From positions 1-62,773 of the forward strand of contig JARSSO010000040.1 in the NCBI GenBank assembly GCA_029624765.1: a DNA stretch of 62,773 bases. The letters are read 5' to 3'. Within the stretch, counting starts at the first letter, position 1; each line of letters begins with the position of its first letter. The notes beneath the pieces were generated by a model. That model did no database searches, had not been told where the DNA came from, and was given only the letters and a program-made list of their open reading frames with translations. A program made the translations under genes and the position numbers. This stretch comes from Candidatus Contendibacter sp. GTDB taxonomy: Bacteria; Pseudomonadota; Gammaproteobacteria; Competibacterales; Competibacteraceae. This document shows, piece by piece, positions 45,583-56,653 of the stretch.

Positions 45583-46608
45583 TTACCCATCGGTTGCCAA
45601 CAGTTCCACCCCCGCCAGCCGCAGGCCGTTCTCCAACAAGGCATCCCACGGCGATCCCACCTCGGCCCCCTTGATCAAACAGTCGGTGTGGGCGCAGGCG
45701 CGCAACAGATTTCGACAATCGTCCCAGCCCAGCCGTTGCAGGGCCTGACGCAACAACGGCTTGCGCTTGTCCCAGACTTTTTGTCCGGCCAGCGCCGCTT
45801 CCAGCGCCTGACCGTGGTCCCGGGCGAACGCCAGCGCCACCAAGCGACGGACTTCCTGATGCAACGCCCAGTTGACCAGCACCGGTTCGACGCCCTCGTC
45901 GCGCAGGCCCTCCAGCATCCGCGCCACGCGCTCGGGCTTGCCCAGCAGGGCGGCGTCCACGAAATCATAGATGCTGTAACGGGCGCTGTCGCCCACCGCC
46001 GCCAGCACCGCTTCGACGGTCAACGCCGGACCGTCGACCAGCAGCGCCAGTTTTTCGATTTCCTGGGCGGCGGCCAGCAGATTGCCCTCGACCCGCTCGC
46101 CCAGCAGGGCTACCGCGTCCGGCGCGGGATTCAGACCCCGACCGCGCAGCCGGCGTTCGATCCAGCCGGGCCATTGACCGGGTTCCACCGGCGCGGCCTG
46201 GACGATGACGCCCGCGCCGTCCAGCGCGGTGAACCAATGGCTTTTCTGGGTTTGCCAATCCAGCTTGCCGGCGGTGATCAGCAGCACCGCGTCGTCCGCC
46301 GGCCGCGCCGCGTACTCGGCCAGCGCCTTCGCACCAGCGTCGCCGGGCTTGGCGTTGCCCAGCCGCAATTCCAGCAGCCGCCGACCGGCGAACAGCGACC
46401 GGCTGGCCGCCCGTTGCCGCAACGTCGCCCAGTCGAATCCGGTTTCGACCGCCAGGCATTCCCGCTCGTCGCAGCCTCGCTCCCGCGCGGCGGCGCGGAG
46501 CGCGGCGGCGGTTTCCTGAATCTGCAACGGTTCCTCGCCGAACACCAGATACAGCGGCGCCAGGGTCTTGCGCAGATGCGCGGCCACCTGGTCGGGACGA
46601 ATCCTCAC
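45583..46608 (-). CDS. holA: DNA polymerase III delta subunit
   Basis: 341 residues, GTG start overlapping the lptE stop (GTGA). HolA blocks: LAPLYLVFGEEPLQIQE, LLITAGKLDWQTQKSHW, GLNPAPDAVALLGERVEGNL, AAQEIEKLALL and YSIYDFVDAALLG. It opens the beta clamp within the clamp-loader complex. Confidence 0.95.
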   Translation of the reverse strand: MRIRPDQVAAHLRKTLAPLYLVFGEEPLQIQETAAALRAAARERGCDERECLAVETGFDWATLRQRAASRSLFAGRRLLELRLGNAKPGDAGAKALAEYAARPADDAVLLITAGKLDWQTQKSHWFTALDGAGVIVQAAPVEPGQWPGWIERRLRGRGLNPAPDAVALLGERVEGNLLAAAQEIEKLALLVDGPALTVEAVLAAVGDSARYSIYDFVDAALLGKPERVARMLEGLRDEGVEPVLVNWALHQEVRRLVALAFARDHGQALEAALAGQKVWDKRKPLLRQALQRLGWDDCRNLLRACAHTDCLIKGAEVGSPWDALLENGLRLAGVELLATDG

Positions 46609-47111
46609 GACTTGACGGCCTGCAAGCGGCGGATGATCTGCCAGGCCAGATCGTCGGCCATGCTGTCCACCAGGTATTCCTGGGCGGCCTCGAACCCGAG
46701 CACCCGGTTCTCATCGAATAGCAGGCTGCGATTGGCGCTGAGACCTTCCGCCGCCACCAGGGTCTTGCCATTGGCCAGGGTGACTTGATAGGAGACGTCG
46801 TAGGCCAGGAAATATTGCCGCTTGATATCGAAGCGGTCGGCGGCCACCGCGCGCCGGCCGCTGCCCTCGTTCAGGATGGTGATGATCGCGGTCGCCTGGG
46901 CCGGGTCGCGCGTGACGGTCACCCCGCTGCTGGCCAACAGCAGCGGCAATCTCCGACTTAGAACGCCGGGCGGAATACCGATGGGCTGCTGGCTTTGCAC
47001 GTAAACCACCGCCAGTTCCGGCGGCAATTGCGCCTGGCCGCGCAACTGGAAGCCGCAGCCGGTCAAGAGCAGAGCGAGCAGTCCCCATCCGGTCCAAGCG
47101 ATCCAGCGCAT
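46605..47111 (-). CDS. lptE: LPS-assembly lipoprotein LptE
   Basis: 168 residues. The lipobox LLLTGCGFQLRG has Cys near residue 19; GFxLRG after the lipid Cys is a hallmark of LptE. ALPPELAVVYV-like text (AQLPPELAVVYVQSQQP) and DRFDIKRQYFLAYDVSYQV follow. It plugs LptD in the outer membrane for LPS insertion. It lies 10 bases after leuS. Confidence 0.94.
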   Translation of the reverse strand: MRWIAWTGWGLLALLLTGCGFQLRGQAQLPPELAVVYVQSQQPIGIPPGVLSRRLPLLLASSGVTVTRDPAQATAIITILNEGSGRRAVAADRFDIKRQYFLAYDVSYQVTLANGKTLVAAEGLSANRSLLFDENRVLGFEAAQEYLVDSMADDLAWQIIRRLQAVKS

Positions 47112-47121
47112 GATCGGCGAC

Positions 47122-49821
<2,700 letters not shown>

Positions 49822-49857
49822 CTAGCGGGAACCCAACCGTCAAGAGGCGCCTCATCC

Positions 49858-50910
49858 GTGAACGACTCCCATCCGCAACCTCCCACGCTCGGCTACCGCG
49901 ACGCGGGGGTGGACATCGACGCCGGCAACCGGCTGGTGGACCGCATCAAACCGCACGCCCGGCGCACCTTGCGACCCGGCGTGCTCGGTGGACTGGGCGG
50001 CTTTGGCGCGTTGTTCGAACTGCCGCTGGACCGCTATCGTCAGCCGGTGTTGGTGTCCGGCACCGACGGCGTGGGCACCAAGCTCAAGCTGGCGCTGGAA
50101 TTGAACCGGCATGACACCATCGGCATCGACCTGGTGGCGATGTGCGTCAACGACGTGCTGGTGGTTGGCGCCGAACCGCTGTTTTTCCTGGACTATTACG
50201 CGACCGGGAAGCTGAATGTTGAAGTGGCGGCGGCCGTGATCCAGGGCATCGCCGACGGTTGCGAACAAGCCGGCGCGGCGCTGGTGGGCGGCGAAACCGC
50301 CGAAATGCCGGGTATGTACGGCGATGGCGATTACGACCTGGCCGGGTTTTGCGTCGGCGTGGTCGAGAAAGCGCGGATCATCGACGGCTCCAAAATCCAG
50401 CCCGGCGACGCGCTACTGGGCCTGGCTTCTTCCGGTCCGCATTCCAACGGCTATTCGCTGATCCGCAAGATTCTGACGGTCAGGGGCGCGACGCTGGATC
50501 AACCCTTCGCCGATTCGACCCTGGGGGCGGCCTTGCTGGCTCCGACCCGCATCTACGTCAAACCGATTCTGAAACTGCTGGAACAGATCGAGGTTCGCGC
50601 CATTGCTCATATCACCGGCGGTGGTCTGACCGAGAATGTCCCGCGCGTCCTGCCGGCGAATACGAAAGCGGTGATCGATATGCAAGGCTGGCAACGACCG
50701 GCCATTTTCCAATGGCTCCAGCAACGGGGCGGCGTGGCCGAGGCAGAAATGCGGCGCACCTTCAATTGCGGGATTGGGCTGGTGGTCTGCGTCGCGGCGG
50801 AAGATGCGGAGCGGGCGCAAGCGATCCTGCGGGAGGCGGGCGAAGCCGTCTGGCCGCTGGGCCGGATCGCCGCTGGCGGCGGCGAACCGTTCGTGGAGTT
50901 TCAACCGTGA
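49858..50910 (+). CDS. purM: Phosphoribosylformylglycinamidine cyclo-ligase
   Basis: 350 residues, GTG start at 49858. AIR synthetase blocks: [94 protein letters not shown] and [16 protein letters not shown]. Fifth step of purine synthesis. It is divergent from leuS across 102 bases that must hold both promoters. Its stop overlaps the purN start (GTGA). Confidence 0.97.
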   Translation: MNDSHPQPPTLGYRDAGVDIDAGNRLVDRIKPHARRTLRPGVLGGLGGFGALFELPLDRYRQPVLVSGTDGVGTKLKLALELNRHDTIGIDLVAMCVNDVLVVGAEPLFFLDYYATGKLNVEVAAAVIQGIADGCEQAGAALVGGETAEMPGMYGDGDYDLAGFCVGVVEKARIIDGSKIQPGDALLGLASSGPHSNGYSLIRKILTVRGATLDQPFADSTLGAALLAPTRIYVKPILKLLEQIEVRAIAHITGGGLTENVPRVLPANTKAVIDMQGWQRPAIFQWLQQRGGVAEAEMRRTFNCGIGLVVCVAAEDAERAQAILREAGEAVWPLGRIAAGGGEPFVEFQP

Positions 50911-51566
50911 GCGGGGCGCGGAAAATCCGGCTGGTGGTGTTGATTTCCGGGCGCGGCAGCAATTTACAGGCGATTCTCGATCAGGCGGCGCGCGGGGAAT
51001 TGCCGGTCGAGGTGGCGGCGGTCATCAGCAACCGGCCCGGCGCGCACGGTCTGGAACGGGCACGGCAAGCAGGCGTTCCAGCGCTGGAGCTGGATCATAA
51101 AAACTTCCCCGACCGGCTGACGTTCGAAGCGGCGCTGATTGAATTGATCGACCGTTACCGACCCGATTTGGTGGCGCTGGCGGGCTTCATGCGGTTGCTG
51201 ACCGCCGGCTTCACCGACCATTACCAGGGCCGGTTGCTCAACATTCACCCTTCGCTGCTGCCCAGGTTTCGCGGCCTGCACACTCATGAACGGGCGCTGG
51301 CCGCCGGCGAAACCGAGCATGGCGCGAGCATTCATTTCGTCACCGCCGAACTGGACGGCGGGCCGATCATCGTCCAGGCGCGAGTACCGGTATTGCCGGG
51401 CGACGATCCCGACACCTTGGCGGGGCGAGTGCTGGAGCAGGAACATCGGCTGTATCCGCTGGCGATCCGCTGGTTCGCGGAGGGCCGGCTGCGGCTCGAT
51501 GGCGAACGGGTGTGGTTCGATGGAAAACCGCTGGCGGAGCCGTTGCAAATGGCGTCTTGCGGCTGA
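50907..51566 (+). CDS. purN: Phosphoribosylglycinamide formyltransferase
   Basis: 219 residues from the GTG at 50907. GART blocks: [42 protein letters not shown], catalytic region [19 protein letters not shown] (Asn-x-His) and [19 protein letters not shown] with the catalytic Asp. It formylates GAR with 10-formyl-THF. The purM-purN operon order is conserved. Confidence 0.97.
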   Translation: MSGARKIRLVVLISGRGSNLQAILDQAARGELPVEVAAVISNRPGAHGLERARQAGVPALELDHKNFPDRLTFEAALIELIDRYRPDLVALAGFMRLLTAGFTDHYQGRLLNIHPSLLPRFRGLHTHERALAAGETEHGASIHFVTAELDGGPIIVQARVPVLPGDDPDTLAGRVLEQEHRLYPLAIRWFAEGRLRLDGERVWFDGKPLAEPLQMASCG

Positions 51567-51634
51567 CCGATCCGCCGTTCCGTTTTCAGAGGCATTTTCA
51601 TATAGCCTCTGGTGGGCTAACCCAATGAAAAGAC

Positions 51635-51672
51635 CCCTCACCCCTACCCCTCTCCCGCTCGCGGGAGAGGGG
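51635..51672. repeat. REP palindrome between convergent purN and nadA
   Basis: CCCCTCTCCCGC (51647-51658) and GCGGGAGAGGGG (51661-51672) form a 12-bp stem with a TC loop, preceded by CCCCTCACCCCTA. This is the element seen inside leuS. Lying 81 bases past purN and 16 bases before the nadA stop, it can act as a bidirectional terminator. Confidence 0.8.
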
Positions 51673-51687
51673 CTTTCATACAGTCTC

Positions 51688-52770
51688 TCAGGCGTCGTTA
51701 TTGCCCAGCACCACCCGCTGGCGCTGCCTGGCGAATTCCAGCAAGCGGCGGATCGGGAGCACCGCCCGTTCGCGCACCGCTTCGTCAATCGTGATCTCGT
51801 TGCCGCCCGTCTCCAGCACGCGCGCCAGATTGCGCAAGCCGTTCATCGCCATCCACGGACAATGGGCGCAACTGACGCAGGTCGCGCCCTTGCCGGCGAT
51901 GGGCGCTTCCAGCAGGATTTTGTCCGGCGCCACCTGTTTCATCTTGTGAAACAGGCCGTTGTCAGTAGCGACGATGAACTTCCTCGCGGGCAGATCGCGC
52001 GCCGCTTTGACCAGGGCCGTGGTCGAACCTACCAGGTCCGCTTGCGCGATCACGTCCAACGGTGATTCGGGATGCACCAGCACCTGGGCGTCGGGATGTT
52101 CGGCGCGCAGCTTGCGCAGTCCGTCGGCCTTGAACGCCTCGTGCACCACGCAGGCGGCGCTCCACAGCAGCATATCCACCCCGGTTTCGCGCTGGACGTA
52201 GGCGCCCAGATGCCGATCCGGCGCCCAGATCAACTTCTCGCCGCGCTCGGCCAGATGGCGCACCAACTCCAGGGCGATGCCGGACGTCACCACCCAGTCG
52301 GAACGGGCCTTCACCGCCGCGCTGGTGTTGGCGTAGACCACCACCGTCCGGTCGGGATGCTGGTCGCAAAAGGCGGTGAATTCGTCGGCGGGACAGCCCA
52401 GGTCCAGCGAGCATTCGGCGTGCAAGTCGGGCATCAGCACCCGCTTTTCCGGGTTGAGAATCTTGGCGGTCTCGCCCATGAACCGCACGCCGGCCACCAC
52501 CAGGGTGCTGGACTTGCACTCCGTCCCGAAACGCGCCATGTCCAGCGAATCGGATACGTAGCCGCCGGTGGCCTCGGCCAGTTCCTGCAACTCGGGCGAG
52601 GTGTAGTAATGCGCGACCAAAGTCGCGTCTCGCTCGACCAGCAGCCGCTGGATGTGGGCGGTCAGCGCCGCCCGCTCGGCGGCGTCCAGCGTCTCGACCA
52701 CGGTGGGCGGCACCCGCGCCGGCGACAGGCGACGATCCCGGATGATGTTCTCGGCAATGACAGCACTCAT
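51688..52770 (-). CDS. nadA: Quinolinate synthase
   Basis: 360 residues from the ATG at 52770. It condenses iminoaspartate with DHAP to quinolinate using a [4Fe-4S] cluster. Family blocks: [111 protein letters not shown] and [13 protein letters not shown]. Cluster ligands are expected at the [14 protein letters not shown] and CAHCPWM cysteines. It is the last housekeeping gene before the toxin array. Confidence 0.97.
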   Translation of the reverse strand: MSAVIAENIIRDRRLSPARVPPTVVETLDAAERAALTAHIQRLLVERDATLVAHYYTSPELQELAEATGGYVSDSLDMARFGTECKSSTLVVAGVRFMGETAKILNPEKRVLMPDLHAECSLDLGCPADEFTAFCDQHPDRTVVVYANTSAAVKARSDWVVTSGIALELVRHLAERGEKLIWAPDRHLGAYVQRETGVDMLLWSAACVVHEAFKADGLRKLRAEHPDAQVLVHPESPLDVIAQADLVGSTTALVKAARDLPARKFIVATDNGLFHKMKQVAPDKILLEAPIAGKGATCVSCAHCPWMAMNGLRNLARVLETGGNEITIDEAVRERAVLPIRRLLEFARQRQRVVLGNNDA

Positions 52771-52975
52771 GGCGTTCTCCAGCGACGGCGGCAAGGTTCC
52801 ATCAACCAGTTTGTCCTTGAATTTCCATCTTAGTTTCATTTTGAAACTATTACAAGGCGATGACGGGATTTTCGTGGAGCATCGCCCCAAACGGAGGATT
52901 GACTAGGAAGGAGTTACCGAAGTAACCTATAAGAAACATGTAAAGCAAAACAGGGATCGTTTCCATTACAGGCGG

Positions 52976-53272
52976 ATGTTCAGATATGCGTCCACGGGCG
53001 ACGGCGGGAAATGCGCGGGGGGGGGTTGCGGGTTTTGGGGGCTGTGGGTCTTGCTGATCGCGCTGCTGGCGCTGCCGTTCCCGACCCATCGCAACGATTT
53101 TAACCGTAGCTGCTTCTTCGGAGGTTTTGCACTGGCCTTACTAATCGCTGCTATTGGCTCAGAATACCTACCTGCTACAAAGATAGTCAGTACAGCAAGT
53201 AATATTATGGGTCTTTTGTCTTTATTATTTATACCGTTTGCCACCTCGCCACTTCAGGCATGCATTCCATGA
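52976..53272 (+). CDS. Orphan hydrophobic toxin tip, cassette 0 (no pre-toxin segment)
   Basis: This 98-codon frame begins with unrelated sequence and a G9 run (about 53017-53025), then becomes a membrane-type domain (LWVLLIALLALPF, FALALLIAAIG, NIMGLLSLLFIPFA). Two Cys residues (RSCFFGG and LQACIP at the end) are 50 apart, as in the tips at 56059 and 57799, and YLPATKI echoes VPASKI of tip 2. It overlaps the next gene (TGATG). I read it as a displaced toxin tip whose pre-toxin part was lost at the poly-G junction. The 205 bases before it (52771-52975) hold nothing recognised. Confidence 0.5.
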   Translation: MFRYASTGDGGKCAGGGCGFWGLWVLLIALLALPFPTHRNDFNRSCFFGGFALALLIAAIGSEYLPATKIVSTASNIMGLLSLLFIPFATSPLQACIP

Positions 53273-53613
53273 TGAAAATAAAATTATCAAGTATTAAAAT
53301 TTATGACAAACATGACCCATTAATTCTTGCAACAATTATATTAGCATTTGTATCCATTACGATGATTACTGGAATTAAATTTCAATTAAAAATTTGTATA
53401 CTTATTATCGCTCTTATCTCAATCTTTTTAAGATTATCTTACGAAGCGAAGCTTCTAAACCTGTATGAGGAAGCCATATATTTATACTATGGCTATATCT
53501 TACTTGGGATAGGAATAGCAATAGCATTTTTCATAGATATTAGTGGGTTCAGTCTATCTTTTTTAGGGGTGTCTTTTATCAAATATGGAAATCTTATTCG
53601 GAAATGGAGATAA
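53269..53613 (+). CDS. Small membrane protein, likely immunity partner of tip 0
   Basis: 114 residues, ATG at 53269 overlapping the tip stop; the ATG at 53272 is equally possible. About four hydrophobic helices. It is homologous to the product of 56059-56433: LRLSYEAKLLNLYEEAIYLY here against LRLAYKNRLLVSHEGFVYLF there, and both end in a basic YGNLIRKWR or YGRSLQR tail. Strongly AT-rich. The overlap with the tip and the pairing of related partners with related tips argue for immunity; the function has not been shown. Confidence 0.6.
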   Translation: MMKIKLSSIKIYDKHDPLILATIILAFVSITMITGIKFQLKICILIIALISIFLRLSYEAKLLNLYEEAIYLYYGYILLGIGIAIAFFIDISGFSLSFLGVSFIKYGNLIRKWR

Positions 53614-53625
53614 TTAGCCCGATAG

Positions 53626-53642
53626 GGTACGCACCGCGTACC
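53626..53642. repeat. Cassette-boundary palindrome, unit 1
   Basis: GGTACGC-ACC-GCGTACC, perfect arms. It starts 13 bases after the upstream immunity stop and is followed by CGCTTCCGATATGGTCAATCT, a leader shared with the other units but absent from the parent gene. Homology to the parent begins at 53665. Confidence 0.8.
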
Positions 53643-53694
53643 GCTTCCGATATGGTCAATCTATTACTTCGCCAACCACGCCGTCCTCGGGGCG

Positions 53695-54636
53695 TTGTCC
53701 CAACCGCAAGCCCACATGATCGACCGACCCGGCCTCAGCTACGGTTTGTTTCATCTCCACGCCCAGCCGATTAAACTCTACGGCACGCTCACCGCCCGCG
53801 TGGAGTTCAAGGGCTTGAACCTGGACATCGGCCACCTGCGTTCCATCCGTTGGAGCAAAGCCAACGATTCAACCGCCTGGATCGCCTACAACCGGCTGCG
53901 CGGGCAACAGGCCAGCGCCCTGGAACACGCCACGCCGGAAGCCTTCTGGATCGACCGCACGCAGTGCCGCTACCCCGACGAGAATGGCCAGATGCAAAAC
54001 CCCACCCTGCCCGACTGCCCGCAAGCGGTCAGCGCGGTCAAGGCCCTCGCCCTCGCCGCCCGCCAGGGCCAGAAGGTTTTCACGATCACTTCCAAGAACG
54101 CCGCGACCGTGTTGCCGCAACTTTCGGTCAGTCGTAGCGTCGCGGCGGAAATTAAGAATGCCCTCGCCACCGGCAAGGAAGTGACCGTGCATGAGAAGGC
54201 CATCAACGCTTATGGGTTCAGCGGGGTGGGCTATATTATCGTTGATCCTGAAACGGGTAGCGGGGCGTATTTGATTGAGGGAGGAGGGAATGGGGGGGAT
54301 TTAGTAATACCTGGCGTTCTCACAATGATAATATCTGTAATGGCTTTTATTGGTGCAGGTATTGCCGGTACTCTTACAGCCCCATTCGTAGCAGGGTTGC
54401 TAATATATCATATTATTTTAGGGTTTTTTATTGCTGGATTGTTACTGATTTTAGCAGGGATTGCAGAAGGAATTGGTGACACGACTAGTTGTAATTTTAT
54501 TTTAGGTTTTGCAATGACTCTAATAACTGGGTTTTTATTAGCTGCGGTTCCCATCACCTTTGGCCTGATTATAGTGGCTGCTGCTTTGACTACCGTAATA
54601 GGCATCTCATTAAAAGATGCATGCGCAGGAAGGTAA
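53695..54636 (+). CDS. Toxin cassette 1: pre-toxin segment plus hydrophobic tip
   Basis: 313 codons from a TTG; the first ATG is 53716 (MIDRPGLSYG). The frame is open back to a stop at the palindrome, so no proper start exists, as expected of a silent module. The first ~190 codons match the parent gene at 62160-62715 (QPIKLYGTLTARVEF, SALEHATPEAFW, DCPQAVSAVKALALAARQGQ, YIIVDPETGSGAYLIEGG). After the GGNGG hinge the sequence turns AT-rich and hydrophobic with about four helices. Cys residues in TTSCNF and at the end (DACAGR) are 44 apart. A pore-forming tip is the natural guess. Confidence 0.7.
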   Translation: MSQPQAHMIDRPGLSYGLFHLHAQPIKLYGTLTARVEFKGLNLDIGHLRSIRWSKANDSTAWIAYNRLRGQQASALEHATPEAFWIDRTQCRYPDENGQMQNPTLPDCPQAVSAVKALALAARQGQKVFTITSKNAATVLPQLSVSRSVAAEIKNALATGKEVTVHEKAINAYGFSGVGYIIVDPETGSGAYLIEGGGNGGDLVIPGVLTMIISVMAFIGAGIAGTLTAPFVAGLLIYHIILGFFIAGLLLILAGIAEGIGDTTSCNFILGFAMTLITGFLLAAVPITFGLIIVAAALTTVIGISLKDACAGR

Positions 54637-54641
54637 TATCA

Positions 54642-55016
54642 ATGATTCGCTTGTTAATTTATTTTAATAAATCTAAAAAAATATTGGCTTCGCTTTTTAT
54701 AATGATTACAATTAGTTCAGCAATAGGGCTGGGGAATTTATATCATAATATGATATTGTATTTTACAATGTTCGTAATCGGCTTAGGATATTTATTTTTA
54801 TTGTCTCTACTACTTGAACTAAAGGAAAAAATTGGTTTTTTTGATATTTTTATGATGATGTACGTTTACTTACAGATAGGTATGCTTGGAAATTTTTATT
54901 TTCATTTTTATCTCTATTTTTTTTCTACCATCATTTATCTTGGAATTGTGATTAGTGTGTCTATATTAGGGCTATTCATTGGGCGATTGATAAATAAAAA
55001 ATACGGTAATATATAG
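54642..55016 (+). CDS. Small membrane protein, likely immunity partner of tip 1
   Basis: 124 residues from the ATG at 54642 (GGAAGG 8 bases upstream, within the tip stop region). Four hydrophobic helices (ILASLFIMITISSAIGLGNL, FTMFVIGLGYLFLLSLLLEL, YFFSTIIYLGIVISVSILGL). Very AT-rich. No similarity to the other partners is evident, which fits a different tip family. Confidence 0.6.
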   Translation: MIRLLIYFNKSKKILASLFIMITISSAIGLGNLYHNMILYFTMFVIGLGYLFLLSLLLELKEKIGFFDIFMMMYVYLQIGMLGNFYFHFYLYFFSTIIYLGIVISVSILGLFIGRLINKKYGNI

Positions 55017-55024
55017 CCCAGTAG

Positions 55025-55041
55025 GGTACGCACTGTGTACC
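55025..55041. repeat. Cassette-boundary palindrome, unit 2
   Basis: GGTACGC-ACT-GTGTACC. The right arm pairs with one G-T type mismatch. It lies 8 bases after the immunity stop. The leader CGCTTCCAGTATGGCTAATCT follows. Confidence 0.75.
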
Positions 55042-55114
55042 GCTTCCAGTATGGCTAATCTATTACTTCGCCAACCACGCCATTCTGGGGGCGCTGTCCC
55101 AACCGCAAGCGAAC

Positions 55115-56059
55115 ATGATCGACCGGCCCGGCCTCAGCTACGGCCTGTTCCATCTCCACGCCCAGCCGATTAAACTCTACGGCACCCTCACCACCCGCGT
55201 GGAGTTTCAAGGCTTGAATATGGACATCGGCCACCTGCGTTCCATCCGTTGGAGCAAGGCGAACGACCCGCAAGCCTGGGTCGCCTACAACCGGATGCGC
55301 GGCCAGCAGGCCAGCGCCCTGGAACACGCCACCCCGGAGCAATTCTGGGTGGATCGCACACAGTGCCGCTACACCGACGAGAACGGCCAGACCGTCAACC
55401 CCACCCGCCCCGACTGCCCCCAAGCCGTCAGCGCGGTCAAAGCCCTCGCCCTCGCCGCCCGTCAGGGCCAGAAGATTTTCACGATCACTTCCAAGAACGC
55501 CGCGACCGTGTTGCCGCAACTTTCGGTCAGTCGCAGTGTGGCCGCTGAAATCCGCAACGCCGTCGCCACTGGCAAGGAAGTGACTGTGCATGAGAAGCCC
55601 ATCAACGCTTATGGCTTCAGCGGTACTGGCTACATCATCGTTGATCCCGATACGGGCAGCGGGGCGTATTTGATTGAGGCAGGGGGGAATGGGGCGGTTG
55701 CATTTATCATGGGTGTAATAATAGGATCAATGCTTATTATGCTTGTTGAGGTTTCAGTGCAGGTCATCATGACATTGCCTCCGGCCCTATGGGCACCATT
55801 TGAACTTGCAATAGTTATAGCGTTAATCGCATTTTTAGCAGCAGGAGCAGGCTTTCTCGCAGGAAAAAGTGACCTTGAGATTGGATGCTTCATTCAAGGT
55901 ATAGTGTGGAGTACATTTTCTGCTGGTGCTGGAATTTTAGCTGGAGTACCTGCTTCTAAAATCGCACAGTGGATTATTTTTGCTTTAGGTGCTGTGATTA
56001 CTATACCTAACATAACGGCTGCTACTCAGGTTCAAGGCTGCCTATTCGAGAGTCCCTAA
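55115..56059 (+). CDS. Toxin cassette 2: pre-toxin segment plus hydrophobic tip
   Basis: 314 codons from MIDRPGLSYG. The pre-toxin segment is identical to cassette 3 over 55085-55348 as far as I can read. The variable part starts after AYLIEAGGNG and has helices VAFIMGVIIGSMLIMLVEV, ELAIVIALIAFLAAGAGFLA and IAQWIIFALGAVITI. The Cys pair (IGCFIQG and QGCLFESP) is 51 apart. The stop overlaps the partner start (TAATG). Confidence 0.7.
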   Translation: MIDRPGLSYGLFHLHAQPIKLYGTLTTRVEFQGLNMDIGHLRSIRWSKANDPQAWVAYNRMRGQQASALEHATPEQFWVDRTQCRYTDENGQTVNPTRPDCPQAVSAVKALALAARQGQKIFTITSKNAATVLPQLSVSRSVAAEIRNAVATGKEVTVHEKPINAYGFSGTGYIIVDPDTGSGAYLIEAGGNGAVAFIMGVIIGSMLIMLVEVSVQVIMTLPPALWAPFELAIVIALIAFLAAGAGFLAGKSDLEIGCFIQGIVWSTFSAGAGILAGVPASKIAQWIIFALGAVITIPNITAATQVQGCLFESP

Positions 56060-56433
56060 TGATAAAAATATCAAATATTAATATTCTTGATCCGCTCATT
56101 CCTTCAATAGTAGGCTTACTGATTGTACTTACTTCGTGGCTTGTCAGTATATTAGGCTACTCTGATCTTACTAAGATAAATAGCCTAGGAGAATATCGTT
56201 CCATAAAATGGACATGGTTTATATTGATCAGTTTATTGTTTATCGCTATTTGTTTACGCTTGGCCTATAAAAATAGACTCTTAGTTTCACATGAGGGATT
56301 TGTGTATTTATTTTATGCATATGTACTAGGTGGAACAGGCATACTGTTAGGTCTATTTATCTCCAGCAGTGGTGTTGTTTTAGTATCAGTGGGTGCGTTC
56401 TTTGCCCAATATGGCCGGTCGCTTCAAAGATAG
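56059..56433 (+). CDS. Small membrane protein, likely immunity partner of tip 2
   Basis: 124 residues, four hydrophobic helices (VGLLIVLTSWLVSILG, WFILISLLFIAICLRLAY, AYVLGGTGILLGLFI, VLVSVGAFFAQYG). Homologous to the tip 0 partner at 53269-53613, while tip 2 resembles tip 0. That paired similarity is the best evidence here that these small genes are immunity factors. A MITE-like element begins 8 bases after the stop. Confidence 0.65.
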   Translation: MIKISNINILDPLIPSIVGLLIVLTSWLVSILGYSDLTKINSLGEYRSIKWTWFILISLLFIAICLRLAYKNRLLVSHEGFVYLFYAYVLGGTGILLGLFISSSGVVLVSVGAFFAQYGRSLQR

Positions 56434-56440
56434 ACTTATA

Positions 56441-56573
56441 TATAGCACCCCTTTCCAGGTTATAGATTGGGTATTTGCTGTGACCATAACATCTGAGAAA
56501 TTTATCATTATTTTCAATCATTTAAAATTGACAGTGGAATCAAAGATTCCACGACCTGGAAAGGATCGCTATA
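56441..56573. mobile_element. 133-bp MITE-like element with ~20-bp terminal inverted repeats
   Basis: The left end TATAGCACCCCTTTCCAGGT (56441-56460) and the reverse complement of the right end TATAGCGATCCTTTCCAGGT (56554-56573) match at 17 of 20 positions. Termini are TA, as for IS630/mariner-type MITEs that duplicate TA. There is no gene inside; the core is AT-rich with an inner pair GGAATC/GATTCC. It separates the tip 2 partner from the next cassette boundary. Confidence 0.6.
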
Positions 56574-56627
56574 GGCGTTCACTTCTCTCTCCCGGTAACG
56601 GCTGACTTCTCTTCACAAGCCCGCCAG

Positions 56628-56644
56628 GATACGCACCGCGTACC
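56628..56644. repeat. Cassette-boundary palindrome, unit 3
   Basis: GATACGC-ACC-GCGTACC, one mismatch in the left arm. Followed by ACTTCCGGCATGATCAATCTATT, the variant leader that gives cassette 3 an in-frame ATG at 56654. Confidence 0.7.
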
Positions 56645-56653
56645 ACTTCCGGC

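Noticed and set aside
52850..53089. Small minus-strand frame with a hydrophobic end
   Set aside because: It is antisense to tip 0 and has no start signal or homology I can see; the plus strand explains the region better.
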